Positions 44,594-55,800 of a stretch of 64,000 nt of DNA are shown here, piece by piece. Origin of the DNA: Nematostella vectensis (taxonomy: Eukaryota; Cnidaria; Anthozoa; Actiniaria; Edwardsiidae); NCBI RefSeq assembly GCF_932526225.1, contig NC_064037.1, forward strand, positions 8,600,203 to 8,664,202. Direction: 5' to 3'. The position numbers and the translations under genes were made by a program. The notes below the pieces were generated by a model. It searched no databases. It was not told the DNA's origin and saw only the letters and a program-made list of their open reading frames with translations. Position 1 is the stretch's first letter, and each line of letters begins with the position of its first letter.

Positions 44594-45110
44594 ATACCCA
44601 GCCTGTGGTTGCTGGGTCTCGTGGTCGTCCTGTGTAAACATTAGGGGAAAAAAGAAAAAGAGAAAACTAACAAAGAGCCATAACTGAAAAGGGACACATA
44701 ACAATAACCCTACAAGCATACTGTACTAGCGACGGTCCTTGCCGTCGTAAAGTTCACTGCATTTACTTTTTTATGTTCAAGTTATTTGCGATGCGTCATT
44801 ACAGGATGTGTCTTTTTGTTAATAACAAATAATAAGAGAGAGATGACGTTTTTACACTTTAAACGTGAGATGCGTCCGGACGTATAATGCGTCTTACGGA
44901 TAGTTCATCTAGTATAATGGCAAGACTAGTGTTTTTTTTTTTTTCTTTTTGCTTATTTTAATTAATAGAAAAGCCAACGTAATTGTACACATAAACGTCT
45001 CGGTACAGTAAAGGAATATATGATGTAAATTGAACTTTTATTCTGTAAAAATGTTATTATACTTATTTTAGGTGATTATAAACTATCTATAAAATTGAAA
45101 CTCAAATAAA
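44445..45110 (+). other. ACOX3 3' UTR
   Basis: The region runs from the stop to an AATAAA at 45105-45110. It includes the duplicated terminal-exon fragment. The UTR end is inferred from the signal only. Confidence 0.5.
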
Positions 45111-45560
45111 TACTAACATTACAGTGTATAGTTTTAATGTGTTTAAGTGAAATCCTAATTTGGGTTCCTACTTGTTCTTTTGAAACAAGCTAGTAGTCAA
45201 AAATAGCCAGGTCCTCCAAACTACTTTGAACTCTAAAAAAGGAAACCTATTTAAACGTCGTGCTGCCGCCATAGGAATGTCCTTGACCAAGAGTTGGTAA
45301 TGCATGTAATTTGTATTTCTTCCATGTCACTTCTCGTTGTTGTTGTTGTCGTAACGTCCAATATTTTCATTTCTTCTACACGGTTTTCACGGGAGCTGTG
45401 CTCTGTTGTGTTCGCTTTACACCTATTGTCATTAAGAAGAACCTTATGAATTAATCAATGAATAAAATAAACTTCTGCAGGCTGTTACTCAGAAAATCTA
45501 CAATTCAAGGATTTATTCACGGTAGCCCTCTTCCTTTTTATTCCTGTTCACCCCAGCCTA

Positions 45561-45687
45561 GTCCCAGGCGTTCTTACAGGGTTTCCTGTGCTCGGAGATG
45601 ATCCGTGATGTAGCCTGGGGGCTGGGACGAGCCTGTGGTATCACATCTCTTACCATCCAAAGGAAACCCGATAAGAACGCCTGGGAC
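45561..45687. mobile_element. 127-bp MITE with TA target duplication (Tc1/mariner-like)
   Basis: Terminal inverted repeats of 26 bp: GTCCCAGGCGTTCTTACAGG GTTTCC against GTCCCAGGCGTTCTTATCGG GTTTCC. They are flanked by TA at 45559-45560 and 45688-45689. TA duplications are characteristic of Tc1/mariner insertion. There is no coding capacity. Confidence 0.8.
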
Positions 45688-45689
45688 TA

Positions 45690-46860
45690 TTCAATTCAAT
45701 TTATTTCACACTACAGTTACATAAATACATTAATAACAAAAGTTAACCAGGCTAACCAAAACAAGTACAAGGAAAGAAAGAAAGAGAAAAAAGTTATTTG
45801 ATAAAATTATCGTGTGCAGTGGCCAAAGTAGCCATAAGCTTTCAAGTTGGCCACTGCTTTACGATTAACAGATAATTGTTGGGTAAAAAAAAAACTAGTA
45901 TTTGAGAGCCATGAATGAAAACGAGACAAGGCTGTGTTCATCACTATTTCTTCCTTATTTCTTTTTTTCCCTTAAGGGACCTTGACATGACTCCATGTAT
46001 CGTGTGAACTACAATAAGGTGTGCGCTACATTTTTTTTTTCTTTTTACTAATTGACGGTAGCAGCTATTGTTTTACGCGCTCTCTCATTGTGCTTAATTA
46101 GCGGGCTGGGTATACATCCCTGTTCGGCCCGCTCAGAAACAATGCAACACTTTAATTATTTTTTCAAATTGCTTTAGAATAAATGTTTCTTGTTAATAAA
46201 AACTATAACGACTACTTTTCAGAGATTAAAATAAGAAAGAAATAATCAGCTTGCCTATTTTATTTAATACAGTTATTTGGTTGCTAGGGGCTCCATTGCC
46301 TTTTGTTTCATTCTTTTGTGTGTAATGTTATTACAATGAACAGGGTTTGTGGGTCACACGGAGAGTACACAACAAGAAATCGTCAAATTATGTATTTTTG
46401 CAATTATTTTTCAGTTTTGTTGTGAAAACTAAAATATGTTAATCGAATTTCTATTTGAAGTTTTTTAACTTTTGAAAAGATTCCGCGATGCACTAATCTT
46501 TTTTTTTTTTTTTGATATTTGGTTTTGGTAATCTTAATCTATTCTTCAATTCAGAACTTTTCAACTCATAATTTTGTACTGGAGTATTTCCTTAACAAAT
46601 CCTCTAATTCTCCATGGCTATGTTGGTGGTCGCGTGCGTCAAATAAATCCACTGACAAGAAAACAGCATCAACCTTTAAACTACTTATTAAAATATTTCC
46701 CAAAAGCGGCACGACTCCTCAACACATTTAAAATTGCGTTTTGAGCATCATATTACAATGATATAACGACCCAACTGATTTGCTGATGTCGCTAATTTGT
46801 AACACCTGGAATACTCCTTTTTCTAACGGGCCCGTTGATTGGCTATTATGTACAGCGCAG
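45690..46860. other. AT-rich intergenic, no gene found
   Basis: Homopolymer T tracts (for example 46500-46513) but no recognised coding, RNA or repeat feature. Confidence 0.4.
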
Positions 46861-46900
46861 GTGTATATATAGTACGGTACTCCTAGTACAGAATAACTCT
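46836..46900 (+). promoter_or_regulatory. TATA-box core promoter
   Basis: TATATATA at 46864-46871 lies about 104 bp before the ATG at 46975. An inverted CCAAT (ATTGG) lies near 46838. Transcription would start near 46895. No other gene in the window shows so clear a TATA box by eye. Confidence 0.55.
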
Positions 46901-46974
46901 CGATAAACTGTTCTAAAATTCAGATTAGCATCCCTTGTTTGAATAAAGTCGAGGTTTTCTATCCACTTCAAGCA

Positions 46975-47661
46975 ATGCCAGATATTACCCAGGAGATTGC
47001 TAGCCCTCATGACAGTTCAGATTCTGAGTCGCAAGGGGAGTTTCCGGTGCTATACCGAAACTCGAGCAAGAAGTCTTCTCGAGCAGGAAGTATGACGGTC
47101 CAGCAAAAGGTAAAACTATTTTTTCCTTCGGGCAGATTGTTTTTTAATCATAATTTGTAAACTTGAGATTGGCAGATATTATTTTCATTTTATCATATTT
47201 TAAAAACTTTGGCATTTTTTTTCTTTGATTTTGTTATTTGGATGCTCGAAGTTTTAAACAGTTTCCTCGTAATTTTACCATGAGATCTGTAGATTTTCTT
47301 TCACCGGGATTTTATTTTCCAAGTTACAAGCAGACTTTATTTTATTGTGATTTTGTAATCATTTTAAAACTTAAATCTTGATGTATTTTAGCTGACAAGT
47401 CAAAAGTCATCGCAAGAAAGCCTCAACTCTTCTCCCCAGGTAAGAAAGCTCATTTTCAACTTTTAATAACAAATCTTAAAGCTATTCTTGATATTTGAGA
47501 GATTTAAAACATTAGCTATGGAGCTTTAAAAAAAAAAAAACTGAAAATTTATCATAATTTTGTTGTTAATTCTTGTTCAGGCCAAGCCTGAACAAGAAAA
47601 AAAAGCGCTGAACACTGTGGCCTCGGTTAAAAGAATGCATGAAGACATTAACAGCTCGTAG
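46975..47661 (+). CDS. Three-exon orphan gene, 87-residue hydrophilic protein
   Basis: Exons 46975-47109, 47392-47439 and 47581-47661 have good splice sites (AAAG|GTAAAAC, TTTTAG|C, CCAG|GTAAGA, TTCAG|G) and all join in phase 0. The product, MPDITQEIASPHDSSDSESQ... to ...VASVKRMHEDINSS, is Ser/Gln/Lys-rich, has no signal peptide, membrane segment or cysteine framework, and is probably disordered. An ATG 31 codons before the stop or an upstream non-ATG start are less likely. AATAAA at 48090-48095 may end the transcript. I do not recognise it. A compact gene with a TATA box suggests strongly regulated or inducible expression, which is inference. Confidence 0.55.
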
Positions 47662-50227
47662 TTAACGTACTAACCCATTCTATCCCATAATCATTTTGTA
47701 TTCTCAGACTCAAGATCGCGACCGTTATGGTCGAAAACGAACAAAAATACACATTGTTATGAGAAAATAACAAGCAATATTTATTCTGCCCTTGCCCCTG
47801 CAGCGAACACCAATAATGTTTCTTTTTGTATTTACTACAATTCTACTTTGATCGTGCTTAAAGTTTCTTAGCTATTGAAGCCTGTATTTATATACTCTTC
47901 GTAACCAGTACTATACATGGCGCACATAGTTTGTCCTCGTTGTATTTTAACATTTAACTCGAAAGTATGTTTTGCGGAAGTCGTGCTGTTTGAGAGGGAC
48001 TCGAAGATTCCTTGGCATTCACTGCTAAGAACTATTCTGATATTCAATAACTATTCGAAAAGCCCAAATTGTCGTGTCCGTTAACCAGGAATAAATACAA
48101 TACACCAAAAACTGGCTTTGAAAATTTGCATTATGAAAGGCGTTTCTGTTAAACGTTGAGGCAGTATCTTTGGTTCAGTGGCTCAAATTCCTGTTTTTTT
48201 ACCCATTCGATTGACATTCTTCTAATGAACCATAGAAATGAGAACAAAAGAGAAATGTTCTAGATCCTAACAAATAACTAAAGGTTATTTTATGCATGCG
48301 TGGAATGCGTGAGCAATGCATTCTCTCTAAGAATGCTCCTATTGGAAATTCGTAAACCCCTTTTTCACTAGATTTGAAGAGTCACACTGTAAGGGCGGCC
48401 GCCTACTCTTCCCTCCTCTCGCTTGACCGCGAGGCCCCGGGTGCTAAATTATTCAAATACCAGTTTTTTTCTTCTTCTTCTTTGCGCGAGGGGTCTAATT
48501 TTGCATTGACCTCGTTACGGGTCGTTAATGTGTTTCTGTCAATACATTTTTTCGCAGATTACCATGAGCATCATTAAGGGTTTTGTGGAAATCTTAATCA
48601 GGCTCGCCTCTGATGACAAACTATCGATTAAATCATAGCCCACGCAGACTCATGAAATAGCCCTGTTAATGCGCGTAAAGGTTCAAAAGATGCACTCTTT
48701 TTAATACGAACGTCTTATTTTCATTTGAAGCTGCGCCGTTTTTATTTTTGGAGCATTTTGAAGCTGAAAATGTTCTTATATAGCAAATTGCTATATCATT
48801 TTCCAATCAATATCAGCTTGCGTATTTAAACATATTGGAACAGTAATATTACCAATGAAGTACTAAAAACAGAACTATTACAAAATTTAGTTACATTTTA
48901 GAACACATCGATTTAATAAAAGTATATTTTGCTGCTCTCTTATAGTATTTTCTTAGAATTTGGTGAAATCTCAGGGTGAAAGTTCTTATAAAAAAAGAAA
49001 TAATAATAATAGATAAAACAAATGTCTATTAGATTTGAAGCCTTGAATTTTGAAGCCTTGAGCTCCATATAATTTGGGTTCATCGGAAAATCGTATGTAT
49101 AATGTTTAAAAAAGTTAGTCATGACAGAAAACTCTTGGTAAAAAAACATTATTTAATACGATGGCTTGTCAGCTTTTTGCATTAGTATATTACGACTGCG
49201 TTTCCTTATTTAAAACACTGATAGAGAGCAAAATGTATACCTTAAATTTAGACGAAGTCTTTAGCAATTTCCTTGTAATTTGTCGAACATTTCACAGACT
49301 TTTTTGCGGTAAGCAAAATTTCTAATTGTTCATGAATCTAAGGAAAAATTTTGAGTGTTACCTGATTTTGCTGAATATTTTTCCGTCGATGAATATTATT
49401 ATGCAGGGCATTATGAGCGGAAATGCATACTTCCAAGCATTTGGTCTTTTTTAAAGAATTTTGCTCAGATTATCCTTCGCGCTATTTATAAACGCCGGGA
49501 CGAAGGCTTACAATGCTGAATATTTTCTCTTGAAAAACGTGAGACGTTTTTACTTTGGCATCGTATTTGACATGCTTCAACAACCAAAAAAAAAGCTCTC
49601 GAACATCTCAAATGTATTTTGATTGGGCCCAATAACGACTTTTTCTGGACCCATTTTTTATACATCATTATGCTATCAGGAGATCGGAGATAAATAACCC
49701 TCTCGTTAAAACGCCTCCCATGTTATACGCTTCTTTTCTAATAAAGGAAATAGTGCTGTTCAGTGGGCAAATGGAAAGTCCCAATCTGTTTGCAGTTGCG
49801 GTATTTTTTGTGTGTCTCTCGGCAAACGTCTTTTTATAACTTTTATGTATAAAATCTAAATACCATGATCAAAGACTGTACTTAACGATTCTATCTAATA
49901 GCATTTTGAGTGTCTATATCTTATTCAAATTGCTGGATTTTATGTAGGAGACAATGGGAAAGATCTGTTTGTTTTCTGTTGTTGCTAAGTGAAAATCTCC
50001 AGGCGCGAGGCAGTTCACGAAAATAGTGTAGGTTGGCAAAAGTTCAATTGTATTGAAGCTGTTGAATTGCGGTTGGGATAGCTTGCAAATCGACACGACG
50101 CGTACAGTAAAACCACAGAAAACGGCAAGGGCAAGAAAAGGGCAGGGATTCCAATCGGCTTAATAATTTGCACGTAATCAGGCTAAAATGGTGAAACAGT
50201 GGGTTTTCAGCGGTCAGCAACAACAAA
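47662..50227. other. Intergenic, no gene found
   Basis: AT-rich, with a short GC-rich island at about 48385-48445 (GGGCGGCCGCC, CCCCGGG). Short frames here lack splice support or composition typical of coding. Confidence 0.4.
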
Positions 50228-50272
50228 TTGAACCGCTTAGCCGAGTGCTTAATACAGTTTGAGTCGATCTAC

Positions 50273-50393
50273 ATGAGTAAGCAAATTATGTTGGAAAAAA
50301 AGCCTAGTTATGGCGCGAAAGATGCTATGCTTAACAATGTAAAGAAGGACGCTTATTTGCCTGAGAAAAGACCAACGTTGCGAAGGCGAAAGG
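50273..50393 (+). other. Candidate coding exon ending at a donor-like site
   Basis: ATG 50273 opens MSKQIMLEKKPSYGAKDAML... to ...RPTLRRRK, followed by AAAG|GTAGGGG. The peptide is very basic. No acceptor-matched second exon was found before the TRAF gene. It may be the first exon of an unrecognised gene, or chance. Confidence 0.25.
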
Positions 50394-51354
50394 TAGGGGA
50401 AAAAATCTTAAATCTCTTTTTTGTCTCCCCCACTGAGCTAGAGCCACCATTTTAGTAAACCTCTCATCGCAAAACATAAACTATCGTTGACATCTGAAAA
50501 CTAATGCAGCTTGAAAATTTAAATGTTTTTTTGTCTCAAACAAATTAGAAGAGAGCTAAGCCAATTTCCTTGACATTCCACGTGTTCATACATAATAAAT
50601 TTTGAGTATTACCTGATTTTTTTAGATCATTTGTCATCTATGAATAACATGAAATTATTTTCCAGTATTTTCAAATATAAAATTCTCTACCTGAAAGTAG
50701 CGTTTATAGGCTAAATAACACGCAATACTTTACGGATACATAACCCTTCACCGCACCTAAAAGGACATCGTCTGAGGAAATAAAGAAGTTTATTTTGGGA
50801 TATTATCCTATCGAAGTTTTATGTTTGTATGACCTTTATGTTTGTATGATTTTTAAAATCAAAATTGTTTTCAATCTTTTTAGGTATATTTGAGTTTATA
50901 AACGATGAATGTAAATGATACTCAACATTGACATTCCGCATAATAATATTCTTGAATGGGTAAACACGAAATATGATAAACATTATTTTGTTTTTCCTTT
51001 TATAGTTGGCGATTATCATATACAATAATTTGTCAAGTGACCATTCTTTTAACACTGGCAACTGACACTTTGGAACCTTAACATTGCACGTTTCCCTCAA
51101 TCTTCCTTACTAAGGAAATCTTTTAAATCTTTTAAATGATAAAGACGAATAAATAAGGAAAAAAAGTCTTAGACTTGATTTTTTAAAATACTTTTTGGCA
51201 CAAGTGTTTTGATGATAAACGTTCACACATGCTTTTGTAAATACCCTATTGTCCAATTGATCTTTGCATTGTCTTGATTAGATAAATTTTGACACTGTTT
51301 GTTGATTTAGGAATAGTTTCCTGTTGCGAACTTGCCACTTTGGACAAGAGGGCA

Positions 51355-51785
51355 TAAACATTATGAATGGTTGAGATAGAAATTCGTGCCTTTAACATTT
51401 AGGAGGTAAACATTATGAATGGATAAGCTCTTTTGAGATAGAAATTCGTGCCTTTAACAGTTAGGAGGTAAACATTATGAATGGATAAGCTCTTTTGAGA
51501 TAGAAATTAGTGCCTTTAACAGTTAGGAGGTAAACATTATGAATGGATAAGCTCTTTTGAGATAGAAATTAGTGCCTTTAACAGTTAGGAGGTAAACATT
51601 ATGAATGGACCAGCTCTTTTGAGATAGAAATTAGTGCCTTTAACAGTTAGGAGGTAAACTTCGTGAATGGATAAGCTCTTTTGAGATAGGAATTAGTGCC
51701 TTTAACAGTTAGGAGGTAAACTTCGTGAATGGATCAGCTCTTTTGAGATAGGAATTTAGTGCCTTTAACAGTTAGGAGGTCATTT
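51355..51785. repeat. 62-bp minisatellite
   Basis: About seven units of GAGGTAAACATTATGAATGG ATAAGCTCTTTTGAGATAGA AATTAGTGCCTTTAACAGTT AG. Each carries a donor-like AGGAGGTAAAC word, but no exon is known beside it. Confidence 0.92.
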
Positions 51786-52812
51786 AGGAGCAGCGTGGGC
51801 ACAATGTGGAGGGCATTATAAAAAAAAAAGAAACCATGAAAACGACTTGAGAGAGAACCACTAAGGTCAGAGGAAATAGTTGCCTTTCTATTTGATACAC
51901 TTGGAGAGAAAAAAGAAGAAAGATTTCTCGTCGTCTTGAATACACACATATTTTTCATATTTTATTAGACTTTCTAGTAAGAGCGTAGAAGTTCTCCTAC
52001 TTAACGAGGGCCGAGTAAGTTTTTATTTGCTCTATTACCAAGGAGTCATTGAAAACCGACCGAATCCAAAGTTACATTTTCTTTTAATTTAACGAATGTT
52101 ATTCTAATCCTGTTTATGTTCGAAAAACTTTTAACGTATATTAAGAGGCTTTAAAATATAAAAAAAGGAATATAAGTATAATAAGTCACATATGACTCAT
52201 TATACTTATTATAGTGTTTAATAGTGTTTTCTTCCTTTTCATGCAAATTGACGTATTTTCGCGTGAAAAAATTGTTATATTTACTTTAAAAGATCATGCA
52301 CTAGCAGCATTTACAAACACCATTTATTTAATAAAAATTAATATTGCAATTCCACAAAAAAATACTGTACTGTAGTTGTGTGCTAATTTTTGCAGGATTT
52401 CATTTAAAAAGAAACGTTTGTGCTTTCTTCTTTAACAACCAACTTTTTAAGGCAGGTGGATAAAATTGTATTTAAATTTCAAATTGATATGTCATCAAAC
52501 CGTGTTCTTCTACGTTGCCGTGGTAACGGCTGTAATGAATGTTGCTGTAAGACAAGAAAGAACTTCGCTTTTTAAGCAACTGTTTTGCAGAATATATCCT
52601 TGTTGAGTTAAATTGAAGGCACTTTATTTTTTTAAGGTTTTATTATTGGTAGCGGAATAGCGGAAAGGTACGAAAAGCGGTTAAAAGTAAAAGTGTCTAC
52701 CGATATCTAAATAATCCACGAAGCAGCTGTAAAAATCAACCAATCAGAAGCGTTGTTTCTTCTGCATGAGACGAAGTTGAATTATAGATGAGAGAACAGC
52801 GAGAGACTTAGA

Positions 52813-52827
52813 ATGGCGCAGAAATAG
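52813..52827 (+). promoter_or_regulatory. Minimal upstream ORF before the TRAF start
   Basis: ATGGCGCAGAAATAG (Met-Ala-Gln-Lys-stop) in good context ends 10 nt before the start codon at 52838. This could favour reinitiation or leaky scanning to the main frame. Confidence 0.45.
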
Positions 52828-52837
52828 TTATCGACTT

Positions 52838-55800
52838 ATGCTACAAGTTGAATCAGTACAGCGCATGCAAGGGAGAGAGTTCCTTATGCAAAATGGTTTG
52901 ATCTTTCAACAGGAAAGAATGACTGGGGGACAGAGTCCGACTGGAAGCACTCAATCGTGTGGGAGCAACGGGCTCAGAGATAGCCCCGTGGAAAAGGGGC
53001 ATCTACCTGCTTCAAACTTATTTGTGTACCCGCTACAAAAGAAGTATATATGCCTTGACTGTGAAGGACTTCTCTGGTATCCAGTTCAGATCAAACCTTG
53101 TGGGCACAGGGTGTGCACTAAATGCTACACAAAGTTGCTAAGGTGCGCTTTTATTTGTTTTTGCTCTAACGTTGCAGTTTAAGGTTGTGCTTTTACAGTC
53201 TAACCACTATTAAATGTAATCCATACGTAAGAGAGGACTGCATTGTTTTATTTATTTTAAGGATACATTTTTGGGGGCTATTTTCCTTAGCAACTGTAGG
53301 GGTTTTATTCTCGGCGTTCCCTTCGGATGCTTTTGAGTTGCTTTATTAGTAAGGTTAACGCGTCATCTTATATATTTGCTCACCTTCTGTCGGAAAAGTG
53401 TCGCGAGATTTGTCATTTTCGGCATGTCATCCATTTTATCCACAAACATATATTTTGAATTGTAGACTATAAAATATTTCATAGTGCGGAAATTCTCTGG
53501 CTAGAAGCATTATACTCATTGGTTTGATAAAAGTTTTTGTTAATGTTAAATTCATGCTGGTCGGTTAGATATTGATTATCGCTTCTATAATGAATGCCTT
53601 TGATGAAATTGGAACTAATAAATGCTTAATTTGATAGCTCAAGCAATAACATCAATTGCCTAGCAAGTCCTATATGCCGACAATAATAAAATGAGAAATT
53701 CCGATCCAATTAGCGTTTATGCGAGGACTGTTTCCCGTTTTCACTTGTAGTGGATACATTTTATTTTACATATCTCAAACATATCTTCATTTATAATGTC
53801 TATTTTTTCCTGACTATGTCTTGGTAAATGTGAAAAAGCTTGCGCATATAGAATGTTCCACTCAGCTATATTTCCCGCTCTTTTTGTGTATGGCTGATTT
53901 TGAATATTTACATTTTTTTTCTTTTATTTTCTTTTTAATGGATTTCTTTTGTCTTTATTTTTTTGATCAGCTCTTCAGCAAGATGCCCGGGTTGTATGGA
54001 TGAATTGAACGAGAACATCCCTGTGAGTAGATCATTGCAAGAATCCACACGAGCACAAATATTTATCCTAGGAAAGTTCTATATTCTGAATCCTTTTTTC
54101 CGGGCCTTTAATACATCTTGTTTTTTGAGCAATCGTTTATTTTTATCACGGCGTTAACAAGGGCAAATAATAACAACGGAAAAGTGAATTGTCCTTTTTG
54201 GTATTGTGTTTATTTATAGTGAAATATGCCCCAAAGATATCCGTCCAAAATAATTATCTCGATAAAAATAGATCACGCGTACTATATTTAGGTAGTTGAT
54301 TATACTCGATTAATAAGTATTTTTTACTGCTTTTTTATCTCAGGTTTCTTTTTACGATTTTCCACTCCTGATTTTCTTATTATCTGCCCCTAACCCGGCT
54401 TGTCTCTAAACTCAGGACATCGACAAGGCGTTCCACGAAGAGATTCAGGAATTGGACGTTAAATGTCGTAATGTGGAATGGAACTGCAAGTGGGAAGGAT
54501 GCGTGAATGAATTCTCCGTGAGTATACAACAACAAACGCACACTTCACCTCGCTGGGAAAGAAACTTTGTTAATTTCTCGAATGTTGTCCTACGTTTTTT
54601 GGCATGCCGGTCATTGAATAATACCATATTTGCAATTTCACTTCAAGTAATTTTTGCATTTTCGCCGGTAGACGGTGTTTTAGTTGAGAACTACGCAATG
54701 TTCAGCTAATTTTGTTCTCCTCGTCGTGGTACCCCAGCCGTCCATGGACCATTATACGAAAGGCAACATGTTTGAAAATGTCTCACATCGGATCCAGCGG
54801 CCTTTGCGGGCGCTCTCCGAAGGTCTATATCTAAAATTTTTGTTTTGAAAACTGTCGTTTTTCATGCTTACTCGGCCAATTTCTTTTCAAGACATTGCAC
54901 TTTATTTAGGAGCCCGCAATAGTTGTTCGCTTTTTTCTTTTCTTAGTCGAAAAATTCCACGTAAACTTGTAGGAATTAGTGTAAACTATGATTTTGCTAA
55001 CCGCCATCTTTAAAAACTGGCCCAGACAATAAGACCTAGGCTGATTGGACAACGATTCAGTAGACCATGAGGCGAAGGCCGAGAGGTCTAATTGTTTTAG
55101 AATTCACCAACTAGATGGTCAAACTTAGACACAAAAAAGCGACGATTGAAAATTGTTTGTACATCGGCAAGTGTTTTCAGTTCCGGTCAATGGCCGCTCG
55201 TATTGATTGCATTGATTTTGAGTTGATTTTGAATTCAGTGCCATTCTTTTGTCGAACCGAAGCATAAAATACTTGTAGACAGCGATTCAGTTCTTCTGTA
55301 GTCATTTCTTTTATTGGATAAATGAACTCTGTGTGACTTCCATTCTGCAAAATGTAAGAAGTGTAAACTTAGTGTAAACAAACACGATCGGTTATTTCAA
55401 GCTGAAAGTTGAAAACTTTTATGGGCGTTTTCAGTTGTTTTCTTGTCGTTTTAAGTCCTCATTCAATATCTGGTTGCCTGTGCTGTTGTTTTCTGGGATA
55501 GCATGATGTAAAAAGTCCGTTAAAAAGTCGTCGCTAACTTCGGCAAGTCGTGATTCAGCCGCCATTTACCCGAGCATTTCGCTACTAACCGTCTATCACT
55601 AATAGACCATTAATAGCTCAGCCAAACAGAATGCAGGATTTGTGATAGACCACTAGTTGGTGAATTATCAACGTTTTTATCACAGGTCTTCCACGCGCTT
55701 GCCCAATTCCCGCGCTAGGGCCACCGAACGGCCCCCGATATTTCGATGTGCTCGCGCAATTTTTTCCGCCGTGCTCGCATTGTATTTTTTTATGTGCTCG

